Source: Oenanthe sinensis
Lineage: Eukaryota > Streptophyta > Magnoliopsida > Apiales > Apiaceae
Direction: 5' to 3'
Assembly (NCBI GenBank): GCA_028671895.1
Contig: JAPMAC010000221.1
Coordinates: forward strand, 3,596,001 to 3,660,000
DNA length: 64,000 bases
Positions 23,400-34,916 of the stretch are shown one piece after another; the stretch's first letter is position 1; each line of letters starts with the position of its first letter. The translations under genes were made by a program, and so were the position numbers. The notes below the pieces were generated by a model. That model searched no databases and was not told the origin of the DNA. It saw only the letters and a program-made list of their open reading frames with translations.

Positions 23400-23826
23400 A
23401 TATTTATGTAAGAAACTTGGTTAAATTTGATTAGAAAAAATCAGAGAAATTTAACTAAATTCGACTCGCAACAATTATATTTAGTTAAATTCGACAAGAA
23501 AGCATGCGCGGTCGTACATAAGCGTATCGAAAATGAGTGTACAGTTGAATTTAAATCTTTTTCGACCAGCCTATTTAGACTCTATGCCGTCGAATTTAAT
23601 CTAAACAAATTTTTGAACAAACAAATTGAAAATTCGGTGAAAATTTTGAATCACCCTCTCAATGAAATAAATTCGACCATTTTCCATCGAATATATAAAT
23701 TCGACTGACATCTGCAAGTCGATATTCGTTTCCCGCCATATTTGTAAGTTCGACTGCAAAAGGTTGTATTTATAAATTTGACTAGTCTTGTTCTAGTCAA
23801 ATTTATACTGATAAAATAAATGTATG
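23400..23826. mobile_element. CACTA-like transposon fragment, left of Gypsy-1
   Basis: The TTCGAC motif recurs in both orientations (AAATTCGAC, GTCGAATTT, TTTCGACC), at least eight times in 400 bp. Dense short subterminal motifs are typical of CACTA (En/Spm) ends. The same motif is found at 41825-42526, on the other side of the Gypsy-1 insertion, where a CACTA terminus is visible. No left terminus or transposase is seen. Confidence 0.4.
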
Positions 23827-24478
23827 TGTTACGGAATAAAATCTAGGTTGTCTTTAATACATAATTAATGTTAGGGTTTGGTGAGCTTCAAAGTTTAATG
23901 GATGTACTTACATTTCGTGACTAAATCAGGTCCTCATAAGTTGCCTACGTATTTCAAGAGTATTTGATAATCAAACCAAAAAAAGTAGTTCTAATGTTGA
24001 AAGGTTACACCCTTTATATAGGCGCATGAGGGCCTAAGAGTTAGATTAGGGTTAGGAGACTTGGTGACCAAGTCTCCTAGCGATAAGGTTTCGAGAACCT
24101 TCATGGCATCAGAGTCCTTATTGGACTCTTGCAAATAAGGTTTTTCCTTGTGATAGGGTTTCTAGAACCTTCCATAGACGAGGGGCCTCGTAGAACTCTC
24201 TAAGCCTTTAATTAAGACTTTTTTAATTAATTACGAATTAATTAATAATAAAGACTTAATGGGCCTAAGGATTCAATAAATCTTATGGGTTGGACTTACA
24301 AATCTAATTGATCCTTAGATTACAAATCTAGTTGATCCGTTTACAAATCTAATTGATTCTAGATTTATTATTCTGAGTACGCTTAAGGGGCCCAAGCCTT
24401 TGGAACACTCTAGGTTAGAAAAAAGAAATAATAAATTCTATATTTATTATTTCCTAGGATTAGTTTCTCCCCATATCA
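23827..24478 (-). repeat. Gypsy-1 3' LTR
   Basis: 652 bp, plus-strand start TGTTACGGAATAAAATCTAG and end CCATATCA. It shares blocks with the other LTR throughout, including GGTTGTCTTTAATACATAAT and CTAGCGATAAGGTTTC. Confidence 0.93.
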
Positions 24479-24495
24479 TTTGCCTCCCAACTTTT
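24479..24495 (-). promoter_or_regulatory. Gypsy-1 polypurine tract
   Basis: The minus strand reads AAAGTTGGGAGGCAAA immediately before the LTR. This purine run primes plus-strand synthesis and confirms the LTR edge. Confidence 0.8.
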
Positions 24496-24733
24496 GGGAA
24501 AATTTCATGAGTTTTCGTAAAAATTTTACCAAGGGTTTTTCTGCCTACCTAGTAATTGACTCATTGTCTAGCTAATGAAATTTTATGAATTTCACTTTGA
24601 TCTTGGGCCCGTGCCTCTTATATTATTAATTCTTTAAAAAGAATTATTTTTCACATAACTGAGGTCCCCAAGGATTTTTATACCATTTTTTGAAAATAAA
24701 AACTGGGAAGATTTTTATGGGAACTGGCCAGTT
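24496..24733 (-). other. Gypsy-1 3' UTR between repeat array and polypurine tract
   Basis: No gene; A+T-rich sequence leading into the 90-bp array. Confidence 0.6.
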
Positions 24734-25410
24734 CGACCTGGAATGAGGTTGAATTAGACCTAATTTTGACCTCCAAGTCGAATGGGATCGAGGTCGATAG
24801 GACTCAAGGCTTGAGTTCCCATCGACTTGGATTGAGGTCGAACAAGACCTCAATTCCACACCCAGGTCGATGGAATTGAGGTCGATAGAACACATTTGGC
24901 CTTGGTTTCCTTCGACCTGGATTGAGGTCGACTTGGACCTCAATCTTCCACCCAAGTCAATAGAATTGAGGTCGATTTGACCCTATTGACTTTTTTTTCC
25001 GTCGACCTGGATTGAGGTCGAGTAGCCCTCAATCTTCCACCCTGGTCGATGAAATTGAGGCCGATATGACCTCCATTGGCATTTTGTTCCTTCGACCTGG
25101 ATTGAGGTTGAGTTAGACCCCAACTTTCCACCCAGGTCGAAGTTTGAGGCTTGTTTGGTGTGTCACTTCGTTTGACCTGGATTGAGGTTGAATTATTCCT
25201 CAATTTTCTACCCAGGTCCAATTTTGAGGGTATGCATGGTCTTCATAACTTAGGTTTCCCGCGACCTGGTTTGAGGTCGAATTATGCCTCAATCCTCCAC
25301 CCAAGTCGAAATATTTTTGAGTGAAAGGGTCTTTATGTCTTAGGTTGTTTTCGGCCTATATTGAGGTCGAATTAATCCTTAATTTCCCATCCAGGTCGAA
25401 AGTTTTGTTC
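24734..25410 (-). repeat. 90-bp tandem array of hairpin-forming units in Gypsy-1
   Basis: The unit CGACCTGGATTGAGGTCGA, then GACCTCAAT, then CACCCAGGTCGA begins at 24734, 24823, 24913, 25003, 25093, 25173, 25262 and 25352. Spacings are 89, 90, 90, 90, 80, 89 and 90. Each unit holds a dyad; in the third copy GATTGAGGTC (24920-24929) pairs perfectly with GACCTCAATC (24936-24945). Because 90 is a multiple of three, minus-strand frames stay open across several units and give a 30-residue repeat; I regard that as incidental. Tandem repeats in this part of Tat elements are known as a source of satellite DNA. Confidence 0.93.
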
Positions 25411-26062
25411 CCTCGGGAATTATAGTTGATCGAGCCCAATGGACTTGGATCCATCTAAGCTCAATTTTTGAGTTTAGAGTTTATTTCTCTTTTAATATCT
25501 CGGGCCTTTTATTACTGGGCCTTTGACAATGTGGTCTTTTGGCCTTTCTTCTATTGGGCCAATCAATCCTGGACCTGTAAATATAAAAACCACTACCAAG
25601 GCTATTATAAGCCTTGTTTTTATTCTAGGCTTTCATCATCATGGGCATTTATTTCAAGGGCCTTCATTTGGGTATTTAGGGGGTGTTTTTCGGCCCTTTT
25701 CGGGTTGAAGGGCCTAGCCCAATTCCTTAGGCTCAAGTTCTAGATCCTTTCGTGAGGTCCTAGAATTTTTTATTATTACTTTCGGCCTTGAGTCATGGGC
25801 CTTCATGGATGAGCCCACTCACCTATTTACACCAGTTGCCAAACCTCTCAACGGACGTGTGACCGGCTGTAGCCCTTCATTAGGGTTTCCCAACGGTCAT
25901 GTGATCGACTGGGATTTCTATATATGAGTGGTGTGAGAGTGTTCATCACTCACACTTTTAATTTCTTCTCTCCCAAATATCTACTAGAATTTCGAGCTCT
26001 CAAGCCTTCTAGTAATTTAGCTCTCAAGTTTCTTCAGTTATTTAAGCAGTTCGATCAATGAA
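25411..26062 (+). promoter_or_regulatory. Upstream region and TATA box of the Gypsy-1 antisense gene
   Basis: No gene before 26063. 25470-25800 repeats the words GGGCCTTT and TGGGCC. CTATATATG at 25918-25926 is a TATA-like element on the plus strand, 137 bp before the first in-frame ATG. A pyrimidine-rich leader (CTTTTAATTTCTTCTCTCCC) lies between them. This suggests the antisense gene has, or had, its own promoter. Confidence 0.5.
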
Positions 26063-28044
26063 ATGGCCGATAAGAAGGCTTCGAGGCTTGCAGTCATGAC
26101 TGCAGGATTAGGTAAGCGAGGTAAATCCCTTCACTGTATCCCCATTTATTCTACATACATGTCATTGATTAATATGATCAACCAAAGGGGGGATGAGCAC
26201 CCTAGTTATTCCCACATAGACTCCTACAGTCATTAGTAACAAATTTTTTGATTCTGACATGATTAAAAAATATAACAAGTTGTTTAATTTTCCTCTTCGT
26301 GTTTCCATTTCCTTGGTTGGGCCTGGTGACAGAATATGTCATTGAAAGCCTGTATATTTGTTTATGTAGATGCCCTCTTAGTCGGGCTTAGGTTTCATTT
26401 ACATGATTTTATTCCTACTCTTTTACCTGATGTTCAAATCCATCCATGTCAAATAACCCCCAATGGGTGGAGGATCATTCATTGTTTCATGGTTCTCTAC
26501 CTTGAAAAGAAAATCAAAATGACTATTCCTTTATTTCGTAAAATTTTTGAATTAAAAAAAAATTTCAGCCTCTCTTTGGATTGGGTCTATGTCGGTCATA
26601 GGCCCAACATGCCCCATATTTTTTACAACTCTTTTATTCCTGACAACAACCCTAGTTAGAAGGAAAACTTCATTCAAATAAAGTGGAAATGGGGCAACTA
26701 GGGTATCCTCTTTAGGTCCAGTTTTGGGAAGGTAGCCGATGGGAGTGCTGACACCATAATGCTCACAGAGGTAGAAGAAGTTGCATATGTCGAGCTAACT
26801 CAAGGTGAAACCAAGGAGGTTTATTGGGTTCTCCTTGACGAGCGTCGGCTAAAGGCCATTGGCCTTTCCAAGGTTTCGAGCAAAGGTATATTATCTAACT
26901 TAGCCTTTTGTTCTCATTTTTATCGAACTGATTGTGTACTAATGTTTTGTGTTTTGTTTTCAGCCGTCATGCAAATTAACGAGTGGATTGTTCCACCCGT
27001 GGAAGAGACCGGCCGTATGAAGCGGCTTAAACTGAAGTTCAATCTGAGGCAAATGAAAGAATTGCCGATATATTTGCAACCCCACACTGGGGTAGCTGGT
27101 GGAGAAGGCATTTGGACTGCCAAAATTCTAAAATCCCTGGCTTATAAGCCTGGTTGGGGATTTAGAAAAACAGATACAGTGGTGAGATCTATGGATCACT
27201 CCAAGGATTGGTCCCTCCACTCGATCACTACTTGCGACTACAAGGAGATCGTGGTGGGGCGCGATCAGGAGAGCACCAATGCTTTGGGTAGCCAGACCTT
27301 GGCTTCGGTAAGCCTTCATACTTAGTTAATTTTTTTCTTTGTGCCTCATATCCTTCCCTTATTCTCAACTTGTGATTTAGTGTTATCTTTTGACACACTA
27401 TTTTTTTGGATTTTCAGGCCAACGCATACTTCCAAGCGGCCCTTCACTAGGCTGATGCTTGGAAGACCCAAGCCGGGGAACACAAAAAGAAGCTAACTGT
27501 AGCTGAGGCCAACCTGAAGGGCCTGAAGGAGAAGATGGTCGAACAGACAGAGCTCCTGAGGGAGGCTAAGGTGGAGGTGGTTGAAATCCGGGCAGACAAA
27601 AATGCTACTATCGACAAATACATGGCCTTAGAGGAATACCAAAATCTGATCAAGGATCACGAAGATAAGATTTACCCCGCCCATTATATGGTGGGGTCGA
27701 ACGAGGCTTTGAGGGCGGTGCTGGAGAAGCATCTGGGGTTGATCGACCCAAAGGTGGACTTTCAAATTCCTCAGTCAGCCGATGCATTGCAGTGTCTGAT
27801 CGAGACATAGGAGGAGGACACTGACGGGGAGAGTAGCCCCGATATCCGATAGAGAGAGACCTGCGAGCCTACTCCTTCTCCTCGTCTAGTTGTGCCTACG
27901 AAGGTAACTCCTGAGGCAACTCCTCAGATGTCGGTGATGGAGAGTTCTTCTGATTTCAGCTCTTTAGATAAAGAGAAGTTCGGTGATTCGGGCGAGGAGC
28001 CCTCGAGCAGCGATGAGTCATCGGGGAGCGAGGAGGACGAGTAG
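26063..28044 (+). pseudogene. Antisense spliced gene in Gypsy-1, 'putative gypsy-type transposon' domain
   Basis: Read opposite to the element's own genes. It starts MADKKASRLAVMTAG. The domain is recognised from GPGDRICH, VYVDALLVGLRFHLHDFIP, PNGWRIIHCF and IPLFRKIFELKK (26300-26570), the plant family Pfam calls Transposase_28, 'putative gypsy type transposon'. Then come a linker (26759-26885), a basic block (VPPVEETGRMKRLKLKFN), a coiled-coil stretch (27450-27660) and an acidic Ser/Glu tail ending SGSEEDE. Two GT-AG introns fit: 26886-26963 (78 nt, TTTTCAG acceptor) and 27308-27417 (110 nt, GTAAGC donor, TTTTCAG acceptor). A frameshift near 26340 and stops at 26233, 26657, 27448, 27808 and about 27850 break it. 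Function is unknown for the whole family; a transposase activity has not been shown. Confidence 0.75.
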
Positions 28045-28518
28045 TTGTTAGGATTTTCCTTGTATTTTTATTTATCCTGACCCTTAGTGGCTTTGTAGAC
28101 ATTGTATGGCTTCGAGCCTTTTTATTTATGTACTTGCACCTTTCTACCTTTTGCGTTGCATTTTCTTCTAGTCTTTGTTTTATTTATTTTTCGTGTTTAA
28201 TACGAACATAAACAACAAACATTCACATGACTTATAAAAGGATTAATGAAACTAATCAAGGTAAAGTAACAAAGATAGGAAAATATCCTTTTAAAAACAA
28301 CCAAGTTTTAAAATGAAGATTAATACTTAAACATGTCTAGCCTTCAGGGCTCATAAACTAATAATTAAATGTACTTTGAACATCAATGTCATCATCTAAA
28401 TATAATAAACCTCAAGTTAGCATCATTTCGGCTTCTTGGGATTTCAACTCCTTCTAAGGTCTGGAGTTTGTACGCTCCTTGGCCTGTAACTTCTTTAATT
28501 GACTTGGTACTGTCCTTC
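28045..28518. other. Convergent intergenic gap between antisense gene and integrase
   Basis: No coding sequence. It holds the presumed 3' UTR of the antisense gene (T-rich, TTTATTTATTTTTCGTG near 28180) and the end of the Gypsy-1 pol unit, running tail to tail. Confidence 0.6.
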
Positions 28519-29426
28519 TCAATTTGGGGTTAGTTTGCCCTTGGGACCAACTCCAGATGCTCCGATCTTTCGCAGGACTAAGCCTCCTTCACGGAAGAAC
28601 CTTTCCTTGAATCTAAGATTATAATAGAATGAAACTTTCTTTTGATTTTCAACAATTCGAGCATTAGCTTTATCGCACACCTCATCGATTAAGTCAAGAG
28701 CAAGTTTTATACCTTCCTCATTTTCTTCAGGTTGAAACTCCTGCACCCTTGGTGATGTATGAGTAATTTTGACAAGCACCACAACTTCTGCCCCGTAGGC
28801 TAGCTGCAATGGCGTTGTACTAGTAGAAGTTTTGCAAGTAGTCCTATATACCTAGAGGATTGGGAGCAGTTCTTCAACCCAAGTCCCTTGAGAGCGCTCA
28901 ACTCTCTTCTTCAGTCCATCTAGGATAATTTTGTTGGCAACCTCTGCTTGTTCGTTTACTTGTGGATGAGCTACTGAAGTGAAGTGTGGCTCAATATCGT
29001 ACTTTCCACAATACTCAGTAAAATCTTTGTTGTTGAATTGAGTCTCGTTTTCCGTCACTAGGATCTTTGGTAACCCATACCTGCATATGACATTCTCCTC
29101 GAAAAATTGTCACATTCTTTGTACCAATCTTGGCCAAAGACTTGGCTTCTATCCACTTGGTGTAATAGTCAATTGCAACAATGAGAAACTTCCTTTGTGC
29201 ACTAGCACTAGGAAACATGCCTAGAATATCCATCCCCCACATAGAAAATGGGATTGGTGAGTTAATAGATGTCAACATCTCAGGGGGCTGCCTAGAAATG
29301 GGTACAAACCTTTGGCAGCGATCACACTTCTTGACACAAGATTTAGCATCTTTAAGCATTTCAGGCCAATAGAATCTCAACCTCACAATCTTATTAGCAG
29401 TAGCCTTGCTTCCTAGGTGCTAGCCA
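28519..29426 (-). pseudogene. pol: Gypsy-1 integrase, broken
   Basis: Integrase joins element cDNA to the chromosome. From 29426 leftwards: the end of the zinc-binding region (FYWPEMLKDAKS, then KKCDRCQRF), the core with WGMDILGMFP and VAIDYYTKWIEAKSLAKI, the second catalytic region reading TENETQFNN where TDNG is usual (Asp to Glu), the third with NEQAEVANK, then LAYGAEVVVLVKITH and the C-terminal YYNLRFKERFF and LVLRKIGASGVG. Frameshifts near 29080 and 28855 separate three open pieces. The first part of the zinc-binding domain and the RNase H end are missing, lost with the deletion beside Copia-3. Confidence 0.88.
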
Positions 29427-31023
29427 TGTTAGTATTGGTGTCCTAGAGACAATACTTTTAATGTTTTATTGAAAACAATTAAGTATTATGTTTTATGTGA
29501 TTATTTAATTAATATTTATTATGTCTTTATTTACTGTGTCATAAATTGAAAGAATAATAAATGTCCTTGGAATATTAATACGTAATATATATCTTTAAGT
29601 ATGCGACTTAAAAATGAGATTATATGAATAGTATTTTATTCCTAAAATTCCCTAGTCAAGTATTATTATTTAAGGACAGTAATAATGCAATAAGACTAGT
29701 ATGTTTGTTGACAGATGACCACATCTCATTGGTCATAGGTATGGTGATACTAAAGTCAAGAACATAAGTGTATGTATCAATACATGACACTGGAAAAACC
29801 CGCCGTGAGATTCTACATGTTAATAAGTGTCATAAGAAATCTCACAGTGATAATGATGTAATGATCCTCTGCCTTGAAATCATTATATTTCTATACGATA
29901 ATTAATATACTTTGATTACACTCAAAGTTACCTTTAACCGGGTAATGATAAAGGTGGACATTGGGTATGCTATGAATCGTATGGGGAATATGAATGATAG
30001 ATATATGATTTAACCCTCCAATTCTAGGAGTGATATTATTGGCCTCCTGATTGAGTGAGACTATGAAATGCATGGCCATGCTCAAATATTGATTTGTTTA
30101 AATAGTCTACTCATTGATCAAGGAAACCAAGATTAAACGTTGAAGAGGATGACACTATATATGCCTCGAGTTTTATCTATAATATAAGGTTAAAGGGATT
30201 ATATTACATTGCACATTATTCACGAAAGGTTTAATTGAATCACCAATTATTATTGTTACTTGGGTAGCAATGATGTATTACTAGATGCCGCTCATTGTTT
30301 ATAATTTTATTATTAGATAATAAAATTATTGCCAATGTAATAATAACCTAAAGGGTCACACACAAAGAACGTCAAAACGGAGGTTTATTTAAATAACGAA
30401 TTTAAATATATTATTGTTTATTTGAATTTAATTATTAAATTAATTAAGTGGGACTTGATTAATTATATTAGAATTCGGATTTAATAAGTATTATTATTAT
30501 TTGAATTTAATTATTGAATTAATTAATTGGGACTTGATTAATTATATTAGAATTCAGATTTAATAATAATAATAACCCAAAGTCATAATGGGTTTTGGAA
30601 ACCACATGGATTAGGGTTAGGCCCAAAATCTCTCTCTCCCCTATATATACATAATGATGTATAGTATTAGGGTTTAATCATCAAATTTCGTTTCAGAGAA
30701 AAACCCTAGCTGCTCAACATCAAGAGAGGCTAGAGAAAGAGAGAGAGAGAGAGAGGCAAACAATTCGGCTAGTACCGACTCCGGTGATCGTAGGACGATC
30801 GGGCGTTCATGTGGACTTCTTTAGAGAGCAAATCTTTGCAACAAAGGACTGCTGTGATTCATCTTTCTGGACCTCCATTAAACAGCATACGAATGCTTTG
30901 TTAAGGTACAGACTTCTTCACCATAATCATCCAACGTTATACATGGATCCTGCGATTGGGTTTCGATTTTTTTTTATTGTTTTTACGTTAATTCCGCTGC
31001 ATTTTCATGCCCGAAACCCTTCA
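29427..31023 (+). repeat. Copia-3 5' LTR
   Basis: 1,597 bp from TGTTAGTATTGG to AACCCTTCA. A GA-rich stretch (about 30738-30758) and a T run precede the end. Related to the solo LTR at 20184-21733. Confidence 0.9.
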
Positions 31024-31024
31024 A

Positions 31025-31036
31025 TGGCATCAGAGC
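31025..31036 (+). promoter_or_regulatory. Copia-3 primer-binding site
   Basis: TGGCATCAGAGC, one base after the LTR, is a one-base variant of the initiator-tRNA-Met site. Confidence 0.9.
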
Positions 31037-32864
31037 TACGTGTATAATGGGATGATTTGGTTATGTGTTTAACAGTTTTTCGATGTATGTAAACATATAT
31101 ATGATATGTCATGACTATATATTGATATATATGTTTTATATAATTTTGCATATATGATATTCATGTGTTGCATAATCATGGGATGATTGTGTTTATTGCT
31201 GTATGTATATGATACATGTTTGTTCTTGTTATGGAAATCGTATTCGATACGAATTCTGAAACGGCTTCGGTAGATTTTCTGAAATCTGTGTCCAGTGTCC
31301 GATTTTCACAAACGATATGTGTTTTCTGACTGGAATCGTATCACTGAGCAATACTGGCATAGTCAGCTTCGCCTCTGTAATCCATTTGACGACGTTACAG
31401 GCCCCGAAACGGCGATTTATTATTTTCTGAAATTTATTTGATTTTCTGAAATTTTGAAATTTATTATATATGATTATATGATATGTTTATATAATCTGAG
31501 ATATATTACATGTGTTATGTGATAACATGGTGGATGGTTTTGGCCTAAAGACCCATAGGATAGTGGTTTTGTTTTATGGTTTTTGTTTCTAAATACGACT
31601 TGCATGTCGTTTATTCATTGTAATTGTTAATCTCGAATGTAACTCGAGTTCCTCTTGTAATTTCATTAGAATAGATTTATTTATTATTCAATGTAATTGT
31701 TCAATGGAGACTTGGAAGCAAGGAAGCTAGGAGGCAATCCAGATGATGGAGCAATGAAGATAATAAAGACATGTAATAGTGTAGTATTTGAAACCACCAT
31801 AGATTGACCTTGATAATTCCATTAGCTTGGAAATATCACATAGGATGGGGCCATAACCAAACACGTTTAATTTAAGCACATTACATATTGATATATGAAT
31901 GTATGTGTAGAGTAGAAGATGCATGCTTTAATTAGATTAATGATGTATGCTTGTATTAGATACGTCACCCATGACATGCTTGTCATGCTAAACAAGATAA
32001 AATCTGTAACGATTTAAGATTTTAAAATTAACAAACGATCATGAGATTCTTGTGTTTATGAAATATGGATTTTAAAATACGGAATTAAATATGGATTTTT
32101 GATATCTATAACTGGGATTTTCTGACAAAAACGGATATGCGTATTCGTAAGGCTGATGAGTTTTAAGTGTGACCACTAGTATCCTCCATCTACCTGGGAA
32201 ATGACCAATTTAAGATGTCAATTTGAAATATTTGGTTCAAGGAAAAATTGAGTATCTCTTCATGATGTGATCATGATCGTCGTAAATTTTCTAAATCCCT
32301 TAACAAAATATTAAGTTTTACTCGGATGCTTTCCAATGAATGAACACTCATTGAATCCTAGATCGATTAGGGGAAAGACTGTCAGTGGCAGGGGACTCCT
32401 ATCTATCGTGGTGAGATGCGACGAATATAAATGGTTATATTCGGTCGTTGTATCATTGGGTCTAACTTAACTGAGTCGTCATAATAAGGTGAAAATAAAC
32501 GGTTATATTCAACCATTATGAACTTAGAAGCATAGTGTTTGGTTAAAAGTCTATTAGATAGATAAGATCAATCGTTGTTCACCAAACTATCCAAGAATTA
32601 TATATGATATAATTGACAACTGTTGTCTACCTAAATAATCATTTTTAAGGACTTCCAGTGGTTGACTTAGGACATGACGAAATATGGATCTTGGCTCACT
32701 AGAAAGAATTATGGGATATACTTTCCAAATTAATAGTAAGGGCTATTAATTTGATAAAAATAGTGGGAGATATATTATGAATATATCATAATCATTTGAA
32801 CATAATAAATAACTCAGACAATCTAATGTTTATTTTATGCATTTTAAACATTGTAGATATTTAA
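31037..32864 (+). other. Copia-3 untranslated leader
   Basis: About 1.8 kb with no supported gene. Two small stretches are of note: TATATATG-rich DNA at 31085-31140 and the repeated phrase ATAAACGGTTATATTC/AATGGTTATATTCGGTC near 32420-32510. The reading frame begins only at 32865. Confidence 0.6.
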
Positions 32865-33760
32865 ATGTCAAACAATACAAATACTTTCTCCGTATGAGCA
32901 ACCCTTGAGAAGGACAAGCTGACAGGAACTAACTTCCTAGATTGGTATAGGAATTTGAGGATTGTCCTCAGGCAAGAGCGTAAGCTCCATGTCATTGAAA
33001 TTCCTTCATCTTCTCCTCCTGCTGAGAATGCAACTCGCATTCAGCAAAATGCTTATCAGAAGCATATAGATGATGTGAATGATATTGCATGTCTCATGCT
33101 GGCAACCATGAGTGCGGAGCTTCAAAAACAACATGAGCATATGGATGCTTATGAGATGATTGAACACCTTCAAAGAATGTTTGAGGGACAAGCTCGTCAA
33201 GAAAGATTCGACACGAGCAAAGCACTGTATGCTTGCAAACAGGGAGAACGTGAACTTGTTCAACCACATGTTCTGAAGATGATAGGTTATATTGAATATC
33301 TTGATACTTTGGGTTTCCCGATTGGTTTGGAAGCTCAGATTGACTTAATCTTGCAATCTTTGAACCGCAACTATACTCATTTTGTTATGAACTACAATAT
33401 AAATGAGATAGACAAAACACCCACTAAATTGTTGGCCATGTTACGAACTGCTGAAACCAACATGAAAAGGCTGAACCTGCTGCCATGTTGATGGTAGATA
33501 ACAAAGGTAAGGCTAATAGGAAAGGCAAATGGAAGGGAAAGAAGAAGATTGGATCTACTTCTGGTCCTAAGCCAAAGGCTAATCCCAAACAGGCTTTAAA
33601 GCCTAAGGGTGTTGTTGCAAAGGGTGATTGTCACTACTATGGTAAACCAGGTCATTGGAAGAGAAACTATCATGCTTATTCGGAGGATCTGAAGAAGAAG
33701 AAGGCTGGTCAAGCTTCTGATTCAGGTATTTATGTTATAGAGGTCAATTTATCAACTTCT
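32865..33760 (+). pseudogene. gag: Copia-3 gag, broken
   Basis: Copia capsid/nucleocapsid. ATG at 32865 (MSNNTNTFSV), in-frame TGA at codon 11, then KLTGTNFLDWYRNLRIVLRQ, a helical core with ALYACKQGERE and MIGYIEYLDTLGFPI, and a frameshift near 33480. The second piece is Lys/Gly-rich (KGKWKGKKK) and ends in a zinc knuckle, CHYYGKPGHWKRNYHAY. Its second and fourth Cys are Tyr, so RNA binding should be lost. The TGA fits a CGA to TGA change. Confidence 0.88.
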
Positions 33761-34912
33761 ACATCATGGGTATTGGATACTGGATGTGGTTCTCACATTT
33801 GTATAAATGTACGTGAACTACAAAGGAGTAGGACTTTGGCTAAAGGAGAGTTCGACCTATGAGTTGGCAATGGAGCAAAGGTTGCTGTTTTAGCTGTAGG
33901 GACTTATTATTTATCATTGCCCACTGGGCTTATTTTAGAACTTGAGAACTGTTTTTACGTGCCTGTAATTTGTAGAAACATTATTTCGGTTTCTTGTTTA
34001 GACAAGAAAGGTTTTGCATTTTTAATTCAGAACAATAATTGTTCCTTTTCTTTGAATAATGTTACCTATGGGGTTGCACGTTTATTTAACGGTTTATATG
34101 TTTTTGATTTAGACACTCCTATCTATAATGTGAATAACAAACGTCTTAAAATAAATGACTCAAATCAAACATACCTCTAGCACTGTCGTTTAGGCCATAT
34201 AAATGAGAAACGCATTTTCAGGTTACATAAGGATGGATACTTGGATAAGTTTGACTTTGAATCATACGAAGCATGCGAATCTTGTCTCATTGGAAAAATG
34301 ACTAAATCTCCTTTTACTGGACAAGGTGAAAGGGCCACTGAACGATTAGAACTTATACATAGTGATGTATGTGGTCCTATGCGTACTATGACAAGAGGTG
34401 GCTTTTATTACTTTATCACGTTTACTGATAATTTCAGTAGATATGTGTATCTTATGAAGAACAAATCTGATTCTTTTGAAAAGTTCAAAGAATACAAAGC
34501 TGAAGTAGAAAAGCAAACTGGCGGAAGTATTAAGACTCTACGATCTGATCGTGGAGGTGAATACTTAAGCCATGAATTTAAGAGTTTATTAAAAGAGTGT
34601 GGTATTGTATCACAACTCACTCCTCCCGGAACACCACAATGGAATGGAGTTTCTGAAAGGAGGAATCGTACTTTGTTAGACATGGTACGATCGATGATGA
34701 GTCATGCAGATCTTCCAATTAGTTTATGGGGCTACGCCCCGGAGACGGCTGCTTATACACTTAACCGAGTTCCTACTAAAACGGTTCAGAAGACTCCATA
34801 TGCGATATGGACTAAGAAACGTCATAGCATGTCATTTATGAAAATATGGGGATGTGAAGCGTTTGTGAAACGTTTAACTTCTGACAAGCTAGGACCTAAA
34901 TCAGAAATATAA
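33761..34912 (+). pseudogene. pol: Copia-3 protease and integrase, broken
   Basis: Protease is marked by WVLDTGCGSHIC (Asp-Thr-Gly intact) at about 33770. A TGA at 33860 and a TAG at 34178 interrupt it. The GAG-pre-integrase/zinc region follows with HCRLGHIN and CESCLIGKMTKSPF (His-His-Cys-Cys kept). The integrase core from 34241 shows ELIHSDVCGPM, LRSDRGGEYLS and PQWNGVSERRNRTLLD, so the D,D,E residues are present, and continues to LWGYAPETAAYTLNRVP. A small frameshift at 34912 separates it from RT. Confidence 0.9.
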
Positions 34913-34916
34913 TTTT

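Noticed and set aside
23234..23434. 66-residue open frame of Ile-Tyr repeats
   Set aside because: It is only the translation of a (TA)n microsatellite.
24644..25221. Two minus-strand open frames with a 30-residue repeat
   Set aside because: They arise because the 90-bp array unit is a multiple of three; no known domain and no start context.
29891..30085. Matching open frames in the Copia-3 LTRs (also 36877-37071)
   Set aside because: They are identical by virtue of the LTR repeat; no known protein.
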